Source of the DNA: an uncultured Anaeroplasmataceae bacterium
GTDB lineage: Bacteria; Bacillota_I; Bacilli_A; Acholeplasmatales; Anaeroplasmataceae
DNA length: 64,000 nt
Direction of reading: 5' to 3'
NCBI GenBank assembly: GCA_934229535.1
Contig: CAKQDS010000004.1
Coordinates: 1 to 64,000 of the forward strand
Made by a program: the position numbers and the translations under genes. Below are positions 43,761 to 53,210 of the stretch, piece by piece. The notes below the pieces were generated by a model that saw only the letters and a list, made by a program, of their open reading frames with translations, was not told where the DNA came from and ran no database searches. The stretch's first letter is position 1, and each line of letters starts with the position of its first letter.

Positions 43761-45083
43761 TTGAGAAGAATAAGTTTTAATCAAATTTTAATTAATATAT
43801 TAATATTATGTCTATCAGGATGGTTCTTTTATTATTTTGCTTTTTCTGATATTGATAATTATAGTAGCATTTTAGGATTATGCATTTATGCGGTTGGAAT
43901 GCTTTTGATGCCGTTTGTCTATACATTTTCTAAAATATTATTTGCGAAGCTTGCTGGCTTTAAGGTTATTTATCTTAAAATATTTAATTCAATTAAAATG
44001 CTAAATAATAATAAAATGCAAAAAATCAAATATTCTCCAACAAGAGGAGTATGTGACGTACGCTTTGGTGGCCATGGAAAATACATTTTTAGTTTAATTG
44101 GGGGAATTTTAACCTTAATTTTGTTATTAATAGGTAGCTTGCTATGCTTTTTCTTAATTGATAATATCTATGTAAAGGCTGTTATGATGGCTTTAGCAAT
44201 TGATATTTCCTATATTTTGATAGTTAATGGTATTCCTAATTCAAATAGCTTCAAAAATGATGGAATGAGAATATGGCTTACAATAAAAAGTAAGAGCTTT
44301 AGAGAGCTTTCAACACAAATGTGTGGAAATGCCTTAGATGTTGCAGTTGGAAAAAGATATAAGGATATTGAATTTAAGGATTTAGAATTTTTCCCGGATA
44401 AGTTATATATTCTTTATCTTATTGAATATGGCTATCATTATTTAGATAGTGATGATTTAGATAGTTATTTTTTAATTGTAGAAAAACTTGAAAGAACAAT
44501 GATTAATGATCCTTCAGCAATTATTGAGCAAAGTAAATTTTTGGCTATAAGCTATGGCTTGTATAAGCATAATATCATCCAAACAAGAAAATATTTAAAT
44601 AATATTTTAACAATTATTCCGCCACAAGCTTTAAATATGGCCTTAGAGTTAAACTTTTTAAACTCACTTTATTTAGAAAATAATGTTTCTAAGGCTCAAC
44701 AAATTCGCGATGTTTTAGCTAAGGCTATAAATACAGAAGATACTCAAAATTCTGTTAAATCAATCATTTTTCATGAACTAAATATGATGCATCCAAGTGA
44801 ATATGAATTATCCTTGGAAGGCGAGATAGTAGAGGATAAAAAATACGCTTATAAGCTTTTTAAGGGTAATAAATTAATATTAATGGATTTAAAAATGTAT
44901 AAGGATGCCTTTGTTGATAATCAAAGAGAAAATGGTTATATTTATGGTGTATTTAATGATGAATTAACGATTCAAACATCTTATGGTTTAGTTAGTGCTA
45001 AAAATGTAATATATGGTGGAAGGATTTATAGTGCTAAAGATTTTAGTGACAAATTTAATGCTGTTGGAGTGACCTTGAGTTGA
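43761..45083 (+). CDS. M50 (site-2 protease)-like membrane protein lacking HExxH
   Basis: 440 residues. The N-terminal half has about four membrane segments laid out like an S2P core: where HExGH should stand before 'LFAKLAGFKV' there is FSKILF, so the zinc histidines and glutamate are gone, but the later S2P-type motif IPNSNSFKNDGMRIW retains the N-P...NDG elements. The C-terminal half is soluble and helical, TPR-like (LDSYFLIVEKLERTMINDPSAIIEQS..., LNNILTIIPPQALNMAL), ending in a small beta region. Many Bacillota have M50 proteins fused to such tails. Start TTG 43761 fits AGGTG spacing; ATG 43755 and GTG 43752 lie in the SD. The product is probably a non-proteolytic regulator. Confidence 0.65.
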   Translation: MRRISFNQILINILILCLSGWFFYYFAFSDIDNYSSILGLCIYAVGMLLMPFVYTFSKILFAKLAGFKVIYLKIFNSIKMLNNNKMQKIKYSPTRGVCDVRFGGHGKYIFSLIGGILTLILLLIGSLLCFFLIDNIYVKAVMMALAIDISYILIVNGIPNSNSFKNDGMRIWLTIKSKSFRELSTQMCGNALDVAVGKRYKDIEFKDLEFFPDKLYILYLIEYGYHYLDSDDLDSYFLIVEKLERTMINDPSAIIEQSKFLAISYGLYKHNIIQTRKYLNNILTIIPPQALNMALELNFLNSLYLENNVSKAQQIRDVLAKAINTEDTQNSVKSIIFHELNMMHPSEYELSLEGEIVEDKKYAYKLFKGNKLILMDLKMYKDAFVDNQRENGYIYGVFNDELTIQTSYGLVSAKNVIYGGRIYSAKDFSDKFNAVGVTLS

Positions 45084-45481
45084 AAAAATTTGTCTTCGTT
45101 TTGCATTATGCAATTATTATTTTATTTTTAGCTATTTTAATTACAATTACAGCTCTCTTTGGTATAAAGAGTAAAGAGACATTCATATTATTTTGTAGTC
45201 TTTTTGGTATGACCAGTCCTATTTTATATTTAGTTTTAGGAATGTTTAAGGAATATAAATATCTAAAATATCATATGCCAAAATATATGATTATTGCTAA
45301 TGTAACAACGGTTATTTTAGCTACTTTAGAGCTTTATATTTATTTTAAGTTACCTAACAATTATTTTACAAAGCTTTGGTATGTATATGAAATTGTCCTT
45401 GTTGGAATTATTATATTACCAATCAGTATTGCGTATATTGTTAATAAAATTATAAAAAAGAAAAAAATGTTAAAAAAATAA
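45080..45481 (+). CDS. Four-helix membrane protein, function unknown
   Basis: 133 residues with four membrane segments (LHYAIIILFLAILITITALFG; FILFCSLFGMTSPILYLVLG; YMIIANVTTVILATLELYIYF; VYEIVLVGIIILPISIAYIV) and a Lys-rich C-terminal tail. No family recognised. It is translationally coupled to the M50-like gene (TTG start overlapping that stop) and lies 22 bp before leuS, so a partnership with the upstream protein is plausible. Confidence 0.7.
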   Translation: MKKFVFVLHYAIIILFLAILITITALFGIKSKETFILFCSLFGMTSPILYLVLGMFKEYKYLKYHMPKYMIIANVTTVILATLELYIYFKLPNNYFTKLWYVYEIVLVGIIILPISIAYIVNKIIKKKKMLKK

Positions 45482-45503
45482 CATATTATGGTGGTGTTTA
45501 ATT

Positions 45504-47909
45504 ATGAGAGAATATAATCCAAATGAAATTGAAAAAAAGTGGCAGGATTACTGGGAGGAAAATAAAACATTTTATACAGATGTTTATGATTTTTCTAAGC
45601 CTAAGTTTTATGCGTTAGATATGTTTCCATATCCATCTGGACAAGGACTACATGTTGGTCATCCTGAGGGCTATACGGCAACAGATATTGTAAGTAGAAA
45701 GAAAAGAATGGAGGGCTATAATGTTCTTCATCCAATGGGCTGGGATGCCTTTGGTCTTCCTGCTGAGCAATTCGCTATAAAAACAGGAAATCATCCTGAT
45801 AGCTTTACAAGAAAGAATATTGCAACCTTTACTCATCAGTTAAAAATGTTGGGATTTTCTTTTGATTGGAGTAAAGAAATTTGTACTTGTGATCCTAAAT
45901 ATTACAAATGGACCCAATGGATTTTTAAGCAATTGTATAAGGATGGATTAGCTAAACAAATTGATATGCCTGTAAACTGGTGTGAGGAGCTTGGAACAGT
46001 TTTAGCTAATGATGAGGTAATAGATGGTAAAAGTGAGCGTGGTGGTTATCCAGTAGTTAGAAAAAATATGAAGCAATGGGTAATGGATATACCAGCCTAT
46101 GCTGAAAGATTACTTGAAGGCCTTGATGAAATTGATTGGCCATCATCAACTAAGGAAATGCAAAGAAATTGGATTGGTAAATCAGTTGGTGCTCATGTTA
46201 CCTTTAAGGTTAAGAATAGTTCTGAAAGCTTTGTTGTTTTTACAACACGCTGTGATACTTTGTTTGGAGCGACCTACTGTGTACTTGCTCCAGAGCATCG
46301 ACTAGTGGATTTAATTACGACTGATGAGCAAAGGGCTGCTGTTAATGACTATAAAAAGCTATGTAGTAGTAAGAGTGATTTAGAAAGAACAGAATTAAAT
46401 AAGGAAAAGACTGGTGTATTTACTGGTGCTTATGCTATTAATCCTGTTAATAATAAAGAAATTCCTATTTGGATTTCGGATTATGTTCTTGCTAGCTATG
46501 GAACTGGTGCTATAATGGCTGTACCTGCTCATGATGAAAGAGATTATGCTTTTGCTAAAAAATTTAATTTAGAAATTATTCCAGTACTTGCTGGTGGTGA
46601 TGTTACAAAGGAAGCTTATACTGAGGATGGCGTTCATATTAATTCTGACTTCTTAGATGGCTTAAATAAGGAAGAAGCAATAAATAAGATGATTTCTTGG
46701 CTTGAAGAGCATAAGATTGGTGAAAAGAAGATATCTTATCGTCTTCGTGAGTGGATTTTTGCTAGACAAAGATATTGGGGTGAGCCTATTCCAGTTGTTC
46801 ATTTTGATGATTATGATGAGGCACTAGATGATGATGATTTACCACTAGTTTTACCAGAACTTGATGATTATAAACCAAAGGTAAATGGAACAGCTCCTCT
46901 TGAAAATGCTAAGGACTGGGTAAATGTTACATATCATGGTCAAAATGGTAAAAGAGAAACTAATACAATGCCTGGTAGTGCAGCATCTAGCTGGTATTTC
47001 CTACGTTATATTGATCCAAATAATGATAAAGAATTTGCTAACTATGAATTGTTAAAGCATTGGATGCCTGTTGATTTATATATTGGAGGTCCAGAGCATG
47101 CTGTAGGACATCTTCTTTATTCAAGATTTTGGAATAATTATTTATATGATAAGGGCCTAGTTCCAACTAAGGAGCCATTTAAGAAGCTTTTCCATCAAGG
47201 AATGATTCTTGGTGAAAATAGTGAGAAGATGAGTAAGTCTCGTGGAAATGTTATTAATCCTGATGATATTGTTAAAGAATATGGTGCAGATACACTTAGA
47301 CTTTATGAAATGTTTATGGGACCACTTGAGGCCTCACTTCCTTGGAGTAATAAAGGCTTAGAGGGTGCTCGTAAGTTCTTGGAGCGTGTTTGGCGTTTCT
47401 ATAATAATGAAGAATATACTAATAAATTTAGTGATACTAATGATGGAAGCCTAGATAAAATTTATCATCAAACTGTTAAGAAGGTTTCTGCTGATTATGA
47501 TAGTCTAAACTTTAATACTGCTATTTCTCAGCTAATGATTTTCTTAAATGAGGCTTATAAAGCAAACTCTATTTATCGTCCTTATGCTTTAGATTTTATT
47601 AAGATGCTATCACCTATATGTCCACATATTGGTGAAGAAATATGGAATATTCTTGGAAATAAGGATAGTATTGCTTATGCAAGCTGGCCTAAATTTGATG
47701 AATCAAAGCTACAAGATGATGTAGTTACAATGGTTATTCAGGTTAATGGTAAGCTAAGAGATAAAATGGAGGTTAGTGCTTCCTTAAGTAAAGAAGAAAT
47801 AGAAAAAATGGCTTTAAATTTGGATAAGGTTAAGGCTAATATAGATGGAAAGCAAATTGTAAAAATTATTGTTGTTCCAAAGAAAATAGTTAATATAGTA
47901 GTAAAATAG
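45504..47909 (+). CDS. leuS: Leucyl-tRNA synthetase
   Basis: Class I aminoacyl-tRNA synthetase. 801 residues, with the HIGH motif as PYPSGQGLHVGHPEGYTATD, the CP1 editing domain (VVFTTRCDTLFGATY, GTGAIMAVPAHDERDYAFA), the KMSKS loop in GENSEKMSKSRGNVINPDDI and the anticodon-binding helical domain. Bacterial LeuRS length and domain order are normal. Unusually for Bacillota it has no T-box leader: it sits 22 bp after a membrane protein gene, with GGTGGTG as SD. Confidence 0.98.
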   Translation: MREYNPNEIEKKWQDYWEENKTFYTDVYDFSKPKFYALDMFPYPSGQGLHVGHPEGYTATDIVSRKKRMEGYNVLHPMGWDAFGLPAEQFAIKTGNHPDSFTRKNIATFTHQLKMLGFSFDWSKEICTCDPKYYKWTQWIFKQLYKDGLAKQIDMPVNWCEELGTVLANDEVIDGKSERGGYPVVRKNMKQWVMDIPAYAERLLEGLDEIDWPSSTKEMQRNWIGKSVGAHVTFKVKNSSESFVVFTTRCDTLFGATYCVLAPEHRLVDLITTDEQRAAVNDYKKLCSSKSDLERTELNKEKTGVFTGAYAINPVNNKEIPIWISDYVLASYGTGAIMAVPAHDERDYAFAKKFNLEIIPVLAGGDVTKEAYTEDGVHINSDFLDGLNKEEAINKMISWLEEHKIGEKKISYRLREWIFARQRYWGEPIPVVHFDDYDEALDDDDLPLVLPELDDYKPKVNGTAPLENAKDWVNVTYHGQNGKRETNTMPGSAASSWYFLRYIDPNNDKEFANYELLKHWMPVDLYIGGPEHAVGHLLYSRFWNNYLYDKGLVPTKEPFKKLFHQGMILGENSEKMSKSRGNVINPDDIVKEYGADTLRLYEMFMGPLEASLPWSNKGLEGARKFLERVWRFYNNEEYTNKFSDTNDGSLDKIYHQTVKKVSADYDSLNFNTAISQLMIFLNEAYKANSIYRPYALDFIKMLSPICPHIGEEIWNILGNKDSIAYASWPKFDESKLQDDVVTMVIQVNGKLRDKMEVSASLSKEEIEKMALNLDKVKANIDGKQIVKIIVVPKKIVNIVVK

Positions 47910-47964
47910 TACTTTTATATTTGAATGTTTTCTTTAAATGAAGATATAAAGGTGGTAATAAATA

Positions 47965-48981
47965 ATGATTATTAGAATGAAATATGATATAACAAAGGAA
48001 GATTATGAAAAGATTGTTAATTATTTTGAAAGTCAAAACTTTGAGATAAAAGATATTTCAGGTGAGACGTTTAAGGTAATTGGCATTGTTGGCGATACTT
48101 CAAAGCTTGATGTTGAAAATATTAAGGGAATGAATGGCATTGATGAGGTGACAAGAATTCAATCACCTTATAAAAAGGCTTCTAAAATTTTTCATCCTGA
48201 GCCTACAATTATTGATGTAGGTGGTGTTAAAATTGGTGGTGGCTCATTTGTTGTAATGGCTGGCCCTTGTTCTGTAGAAACCCGTGAACAAATTTGTGAG
48301 GTTGCTCGTGATGTTAAGGCATCAGGTGCCCAAATATTACGAGGTGGAGCCTTTAAACCAAGAACTAGTCCTTATTCATTCCAAGGATTGGAGCTTGAAG
48401 GATTAGATTTATTATTAGAAGCTAAAAAGGAAACTGGTCTTCCTATTATAACAGAAATTCAATCAGAAGATATGATTCCTAGATTTGTACGCGACGTTGA
48501 TATTATTCAGGTTGGCGCTAGAAATATGCAAAACTTTCATTTACTAAAGGCCCTTGGTAAAATTGATAAGCCTATTCTTTTAAAAAGAGGAATGAGCTCA
48601 ACAATAGAAGAATGGCTAATGGCAGCTGAATATATTTTAGCTGGTGGTAATGAAAAGGTTATTTTATGTGAACGTGGAATAAGAACATTTGAAAAATACA
48701 CAAGAAATACCTTAGATATTTCTGCCGTTTTGGCTGTGAAGGAATTATCTCATCTACCAGTTATTATTGATCCATCACATTCGGGTGGTAAATGGAGTAT
48801 GGTTGATGGTCTATCAAAGGCAGCTTTAGCTGTTGGTGCTGATGGTATAATTGTTGAGGTACATAATAATCCTGAATGTGCTTTATGTGACGGAGCACAA
48901 TCATTAAAGCCTAAGAAATTTGCTAAAATGATGGATGATTTAAGACAAATTGCTCCAATCGTTGGCAAAACAATGAAATAA
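47965..48981 (+). CDS. aroF: DAHP synthase, type I-beta with N-terminal regulatory domain
   Basis: Condenses PEP and erythrose-4-phosphate, the first step of aromatic synthesis. 338 residues: an N-terminal ferredoxin-like regulatory domain of about 70 residues, which gives feedback control in homologues, and a barrel with MAGPCSVETREQI, ILRGGAFKPRTSPYSFQG, TEIQSEDM, VGARNMQNFHLL, LLKRGMSST, CERGIRTFEKYTRNTLD, IIDPSHSGGK and VEVHNNPECALCDGAQSL, all I-beta hallmarks. TyrA follows with a one-base overlap. Confidence 0.95.
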   Translation: MIIRMKYDITKEDYEKIVNYFESQNFEIKDISGETFKVIGIVGDTSKLDVENIKGMNGIDEVTRIQSPYKKASKIFHPEPTIIDVGGVKIGGGSFVVMAGPCSVETREQICEVARDVKASGAQILRGGAFKPRTSPYSFQGLELEGLDLLLEAKKETGLPIITEIQSEDMIPRFVRDVDIIQVGARNMQNFHLLKALGKIDKPILLKRGMSSTIEEWLMAAEYILAGGNEKVILCERGIRTFEKYTRNTLDISAVLAVKELSHLPVIIDPSHSGGKWSMVDGLSKAALAVGADGIIVEVHNNPECALCDGAQSLKPKKFAKMMDDLRQIAPIVGKTMK

Positions 48982-49808
48982 TGAAAATATTAATTGTAGG
49001 CTTAGGCCTAATTGGCGGATCCTATGCCAAGGGATTAATAAAAAAAGGTTATGAGGTTTATGGAATTGATACTAATAAGGAAACAAGAGAGTTTGCTTTA
49101 AAAAATGAAATAGTCACAGCTGTATCAGATAATCCATTAAGCTTTATTAATGATGTTGATGTTTTAATTTTGGGACTATACCCTAATGACATCATAGACT
49201 TTCTAAATAAGTATTCACCATATTTTTCTAATGATTTAATCATTACAGATGTTTGCGGTATAAAAACAAGCTTTGTTTATAAGGTTAATGATGTTTTAAA
49301 ACATGGAGAATACATTTCTCATCATCCAATGGCTGGAAGGGAAAAAATAGGTATAACCTATGCTGATGAAAAGATATTTAAAGGTGCTAATTTTTTGGTT
49401 ACACCTATAAATAATTCAAAGAGAGCTATTGATACAATTATGCAAATCGGTAGTGATCTTGAATTTGGAAAATTTTTTATTATGACGCCTGAACATCATG
49501 ATCAAATGATCGCTTTTACATCTCAGCTTACACATGCAATTGCCGTAAGCCTTGTTAATTCAGACCATAATCTTGATACTAAAAATTATATAGGTGATTC
49601 CTATCGAGATTTAACAAGAATAGCTATGATAAATGAAAATTTATGGAGTGAGCTATTTATGGAAAATAAGAGCTATTTGTTAGCGCAAATTGCGGAATTT
49701 GAAGCTGAGCTTAATCTATTAAAGGATGCTCTTGCTAATAATAATTCTAATCAATTAAAGGAATTATTTATAAGCTCTAGAAAGAAAAGAAGTGGGATGG
49801 AAAAGTGA
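48981..49808 (+). CDS. tyrA: Prephenate dehydrogenase
   Basis: Oxidatively decarboxylates prephenate toward tyrosine. 275 residues, with the NAD site IVGLGLIGGSYAKGL, the catalytic His in SHHPMAGREKIG (prephenate dehydrogenase signature), TPEHHDQMIAFTSQLTHAIAV and DSYRDLTRIA. No ACT or chorismate mutase domain is fused; the separate AroQ lies in the next operon. It overlaps aroB by four bases. Confidence 0.93.
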   Translation: MKILIVGLGLIGGSYAKGLIKKGYEVYGIDTNKETREFALKNEIVTAVSDNPLSFINDVDVLILGLYPNDIIDFLNKYSPYFSNDLIITDVCGIKTSFVYKVNDVLKHGEYISHHPMAGREKIGITYADEKIFKGANFLVTPINNSKRAIDTIMQIGSDLEFGKFFIMTPEHHDQMIAFTSQLTHAIAVSLVNSDHNLDTKNYIGDSYRDLTRIAMINENLWSELFMENKSYLLAQIAEFEAELNLLKDALANNNSNQLKELFISSRKKRSGMEK

Positions 49809-50824
49809 AAAAGTTAGCGATTAATTTAACACATACATCTTATAATATTTATATTGAAAAGGAAATTTTAGCAAATCTTGGAAAATATATAAAGGATGTT
49901 TATAATAATAAAAAAATCTATATTATAACTGACACAAATGTTGAAAAATTATATTTAGCTGATGTGTGTAATGCCTTAAAGGAATATGAAGTATATTCTT
50001 ATGCAATTAAGGCAGGTGAAGAATCTAAAAATATTACAAGCTATCAAGAGATAATAAATTATTTACTTGCTAAGGAAATAAGGAGAAATGATTTAATTCT
50101 TGCCCTTGGTGGTGGGGTTGTTGGAGATCTTGCAGGATTTGTTGCGGCAACGCTTTATAGAGGACTTCCCTTTATAAATATTCCTACCTCACTTTTGAGC
50201 CAAATGGATAGCTCAATTGGTGGTAAAACAGGAATTGATTATTATAATCGTAAGAATATAATTGGCGCATTTAAGCAGCCTGATTTAGTTTTAATTGACC
50301 CAAGTACGTTAAATACTTTAGATAAACGTGAGTTTAATAATGGAATGGGTGAATTAATTAAGCATGCGTTAATAGGTAATTCTAAGCTTTTTACTAAGCT
50401 ATTAACTAAGCCAGAGATTGATGAAGAAATAATTTACGAGAGTTTACTTGTAAAAAAGAAATATGTCGAAGAAGATGAATTTGATAAAGGTAATCGAATG
50501 ATTCTAAATTTTGGTCATACCTTTGGTCATGCTATTGAGCTTAATAGTGATTATAAGCATGGTGAATGTGTAGCAATTGGTATGATGCTTGCAATTAAGC
50601 TTGGAATTGAATTAAAGATTACAAATAGTAGCTTACTTGCTGATTTGAGGAAAATTCTAGATTTATATGAATTGCCATATTTAGATATTGATTATCACAA
50701 ATTACTTCATTCAATTATTTATGATAAAAAGAATTTGGCTGGTGTAATTAATTTTATCTTAATTAAAGATATTGGAGAGCCAGTAATTTACAAAATGAAG
50801 GAAGAAGATATAAAGAGCGCTTAG
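49805..50824 (+). CDS. aroB: 3-dehydroquinate synthase
   Basis: Cyclises DAHP to 3-dehydroquinate with NAD+ and a divalent metal. 339 residues: LALGGGVVGDLAGFVAATLYRG, PTSLLSQMDSSIGGKTGIDY, LGxN-type KNIIGAFKQP, metal ligands in GELIKHALIG and ILNFGHTFGHAIE, and KHGECVAIGMM. Third gene of aroF-tyrA-aroB, ended by a terminator-like hairpin. Confidence 0.95.
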   Translation: MKKLAINLTHTSYNIYIEKEILANLGKYIKDVYNNKKIYIITDTNVEKLYLADVCNALKEYEVYSYAIKAGEESKNITSYQEIINYLLAKEIRRNDLILALGGGVVGDLAGFVAATLYRGLPFINIPTSLLSQMDSSIGGKTGIDYYNRKNIIGAFKQPDLVLIDPSTLNTLDKREFNNGMGELIKHALIGNSKLFTKLLTKPEIDEEIIYESLLVKKKYVEEDEFDKGNRMILNFGHTFGHAIELNSDYKHGECVAIGMMLAIKLGIELKITNSSLLADLRKILDLYELPYLDIDYHKLLHSIIYDKKNLAGVINFILIKDIGEPVIYKMKEEDIKSA

Positions 50825-50836
50825 TTGCTCTTTTTT
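50812..50836 (+). terminator. Terminator after aroB
   Basis: 7-bp stem AAAGAGC (50812-50818) / GCTCTTT (50827-50833), 8-base loop, T run. It spans the aroB stop. Confidence 0.65.
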
Positions 50837-50861
50837 CTTTTCTTAGAGGTCTGCAAATTTA

Positions 50862-50890
50862 TTGCCATTGAAATCAATAAATGATATAAT
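50862..50890 (+). promoter_or_regulatory. Sigma-A promoter of aroA-aroQ-aroE-aroC
   Basis: TTGCCA (50862-50867), 17-bp spacer, TATAAT (50885-50890), with a TG extension at 50882-50883. Confidence 0.8.
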
Positions 50891-50915
50891 TTAAATAATT
50901 ATGGAGTTGATTTAA

Positions 50916-52178
50916 GTGAAAGCGATTATAAGTAAAGGATTATTAAAGGGAACAGTCAATGTGCCTTCGTCTAAAAGCCTATGTCATAGAGCAATTATTG
51001 CGGCTTGTTTGGCTAATGGTAAGTCAATAATAAGAAATGTTACATATTCAAATGATATTCTTGCGACTATAGAGGGCATGAAGGCTTTAGGAGCTACTAT
51101 AAATAGATATGATGAATATTTAGAAATCATTGGTTCAAATGTTAAAAGGATTAACAAGGTTATTGATGCTAATGAATCTGGGTCAACGCTTAGATTTTTA
51201 ATTCCCATTGCCGCTACAATTAACGAAGATGTAACATTTGTAGGTAAAAATAATCTTCCTAATCGTCCACTTGATGTTTATTTTGATATTTTTAATGAGC
51301 AAGGTATTAAATATGAATATCAGGATAAATATTTGCCTCTTACTATTTCTGGTGCTTTGCATCCTGGTGTTTATAATGTTAGAGGTGATGTTTCATCTCA
51401 GTTTATTACGGGGCTTTTATATGCGCTACCTTTACTTAATGGAGAGTCAGTTATCAATATAACAACTCCTCTTGAAAGCAAGGGCTATATCGATTTAACA
51501 TTAGATGTTTTAAAGAAATTTGGTATTATTGTTGAAAAATTAAAAAAAGGTTATAAAATACCAGGTAATCAAAAATATAAACCATTTGATTATATTGTTG
51601 AGGGAGATTTCTCCCAAGCGGCCTTTTATTTAGTTGCTGATATGCTTGGAAGTGAGGTTTCTTTAAAGCAAATGAAGCTAAATTCACTTCAAGGTGATAA
51701 AAAAATCTTAAATGATATTATGGATTTTGGGGGATTAATATATTATGATAATGAATTGTTATCTTGTAAAAGAAGAGAAAATAAAAGGGCTAGAATTAAT
51801 TTTTCACAGTCACCTGATTTAGGGCCTATACTTTCTGTTCTAGCTGCCTTAAGTAAGGGAAAATCAAAGTTTGTTGATGTTAAAAGATTAAGAATAAAAG
51901 AATGTGATAGAGTAAGTGCTATGGAAGAGGAATTAACAAAGCTTGGGGCAAATGTCTACTCAAACTATGATAAAATGAAATTCGTTGGGGTAGATGCTCT
52001 TCATGGAGCTGTTGTTGATGCTCATAAGGATCATCGTATTGCAATGGCACTTGCTATTGCTGGAACTGTTTGTGATGGTGATGTTACAATTTTAAATGCA
52101 GAATGTGTTTCTAAGAGCTATCCAAATTTTTTTGAAGATTTTGCAAGTCTTGGAGGAAGAGTAAGATATGAAGAATAA
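50916..52178 (+). CDS. aroA: 5-enolpyruvylshikimate-3-phosphate synthase
   Basis: Joins PEP and shikimate-3-phosphate. 420 residues: VPSSKSLCHRAIIAACLANG, NESGSTLRFLIPIA, GNNLPNRPL-type KNNLPNRPLD, GDVSSQFITGLLYALPLL, SPDLGPILSVLA, RLRIKECDRVSAMEEELTKLGA, and DHRIAMALAIAG. GTG start with ATGGAG 9 bases upstream. It overlaps the chorismate mutase gene by 11 bases. Confidence 0.95.
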   Translation: MKAIISKGLLKGTVNVPSSKSLCHRAIIAACLANGKSIIRNVTYSNDILATIEGMKALGATINRYDEYLEIIGSNVKRINKVIDANESGSTLRFLIPIAATINEDVTFVGKNNLPNRPLDVYFDIFNEQGIKYEYQDKYLPLTISGALHPGVYNVRGDVSSQFITGLLYALPLLNGESVINITTPLESKGYIDLTLDVLKKFGIIVEKLKKGYKIPGNQKYKPFDYIVEGDFSQAAFYLVADMLGSEVSLKQMKLNSLQGDKKILNDIMDFGGLIYYDNELLSCKRRENKRARINFSQSPDLGPILSVLAALSKGKSKFVDVKRLRIKECDRVSAMEEELTKLGANVYSNYDKMKFVGVDALHGAVVDAHKDHRIAMALAIAGTVCDGDVTILNAECVSKSYPNFFEDFASLGGRVRYEE

Positions 52179-52440
52179 TTTAGAAATCGCAAGAGATAGA
52201 ATTAATGAAATCGATGCTCAAATGATCGAGCTTTTTAAAGAAAGAATGAAGGCTTCAAAAATGGTAGCATTATATAAGCGTGAAAATAACTTAGACGTTC
52301 TTGATAGTAAGCGAGAAGGACAAATTATTGATAAGAATTTAAATATCTTAAATGATAAAGAATTAGAGAAATATTATTTAATCTTTTTTGAGGGTGTTTT
52401 AAAGGCTTCTAAGGATTATCAAAAGGAGTTTATTAAATGA
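52168..52440 (+). CDS. aroQ: Chorismate mutase, AroQ type
   Basis: Rearranges chorismate to prephenate. A stand-alone 90-residue all-helical protein: ARDRINEIDAQMIELFKERMKASKMVALYKRENNLDVLDSKREGQII, with the conserved Arg, Lys and Asp of the AroQ active site. It is overlapped by aroA upstream and by aroE downstream (ATGA), so expression is coupled through the block. Confidence 0.9.
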   Translation: MKNNLEIARDRINEIDAQMIELFKERMKASKMVALYKRENNLDVLDSKREGQIIDKNLNILNDKELEKYYLIFFEGVLKASKDYQKEFIK

Positions 52441-53210
52441 AGAAATATGGATTGCTTGGAAAAAAGTTAGGGCATAGCTATTCAAAAATTATTCATAATT
52501 TAATCTATGAACAAAATAACATTGATGCTTCCTATGAATTAATTGAATGTGATAATCATGAATTAAAAAAATATATTGATTATTTAAAGGCTGGTAAATA
52601 TGCTGGCTATAATGTTACAATTCCCTATAAAATAGAGATAATGAAATATTTAGATGAAATATCAGATGAAGCTAGAAAAATAGGTAGTGTTAATACTATT
52701 TGTGTTAAGGATGGCAAAACAATTGGCTATAATACGGATTATTATGGCTTTCTTTTGACCTTAGATGAATATAATATTAATAATATTAATGAATGCTATA
52801 TTTTAGGGACTGGCGGAGCAAGTAAAGCTGTTTATGAAGCACTAAAATCAAAGGGTGGTAAGCCTATTTATGTTTCTAGAAATAAAGATGGAAAAGAAAA
52901 TGTTATTGATTATAACGATTTAGCAAAAATTTCGCAAATTGATTTATTAGTAAATACTACACCTGTAGGAATGTATCCTAATGTTAATCAGATGCCAATT
53001 GATATTGAGATTGCTAAAAGAGTTAATAGATGTATTGACATAATTTTTAATCCTCTAAAAACTTTGCTTCTTACCAATATAAAACAATCATATAATGGAC
53101 TATTAATGCTTGTTGGTCAAGCAATTAAGGCTGAAGAAATTTGGAATAAGGGTATTAATAGTGATTATTTATGGATTTATGAAAAGGTGGTGCAAATTAT
53201 AAATGAATAG
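52437..53210 (+). CDS. aroE: Shikimate dehydrogenase
   Basis: NADPH-dependent reduction of 3-dehydroshikimate. 257 residues, with the substrate motif LGKKLGHSYSKIIHN, catalytic Lys in GYNVTIPYKIEIM, the nucleotide loop ILGTGGASKAVYEAL, NTTPVGMYP and the C-terminal GLLMLVGQAIKAEEIW. Overlaps aroQ by four bases and aroC by eight. Confidence 0.94.
   Translation: MKKYGLLGKKLGHSYSKIIHNLIYEQNNIDASYELIECDNHELKKYIDYLKAGKYAGYNVTIPYKIEIMKYLDEISDEARKIGSVNTICVKDGKTIGYNTDYYGFLLTLDEYNINNINECYILGTGGASKAVYEALKSKGGKPIYVSRNKDGKENVIDYNDLAKISQIDLLVNTTPVGMYPNVNQMPIDIEIAKRVNRCIDIIFNPLKTLLLTNIKQSYNGLLMLVGQAIKAEEIWNKGINSDYLWIYEKVVQIINE

Noticed and set aside
45482..45503. T-box leader for leuS
   Set aside because: Only 22 bases separate leuS from the upstream stop; no specifier stem or antiterminator can fit.
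50464..50470. Perfect 0A box TGTCGAA
   Set aside because: It is single and inside the aroB coding sequence (YVEEDE codons), unlike the paired intergenic copies near spo0A.
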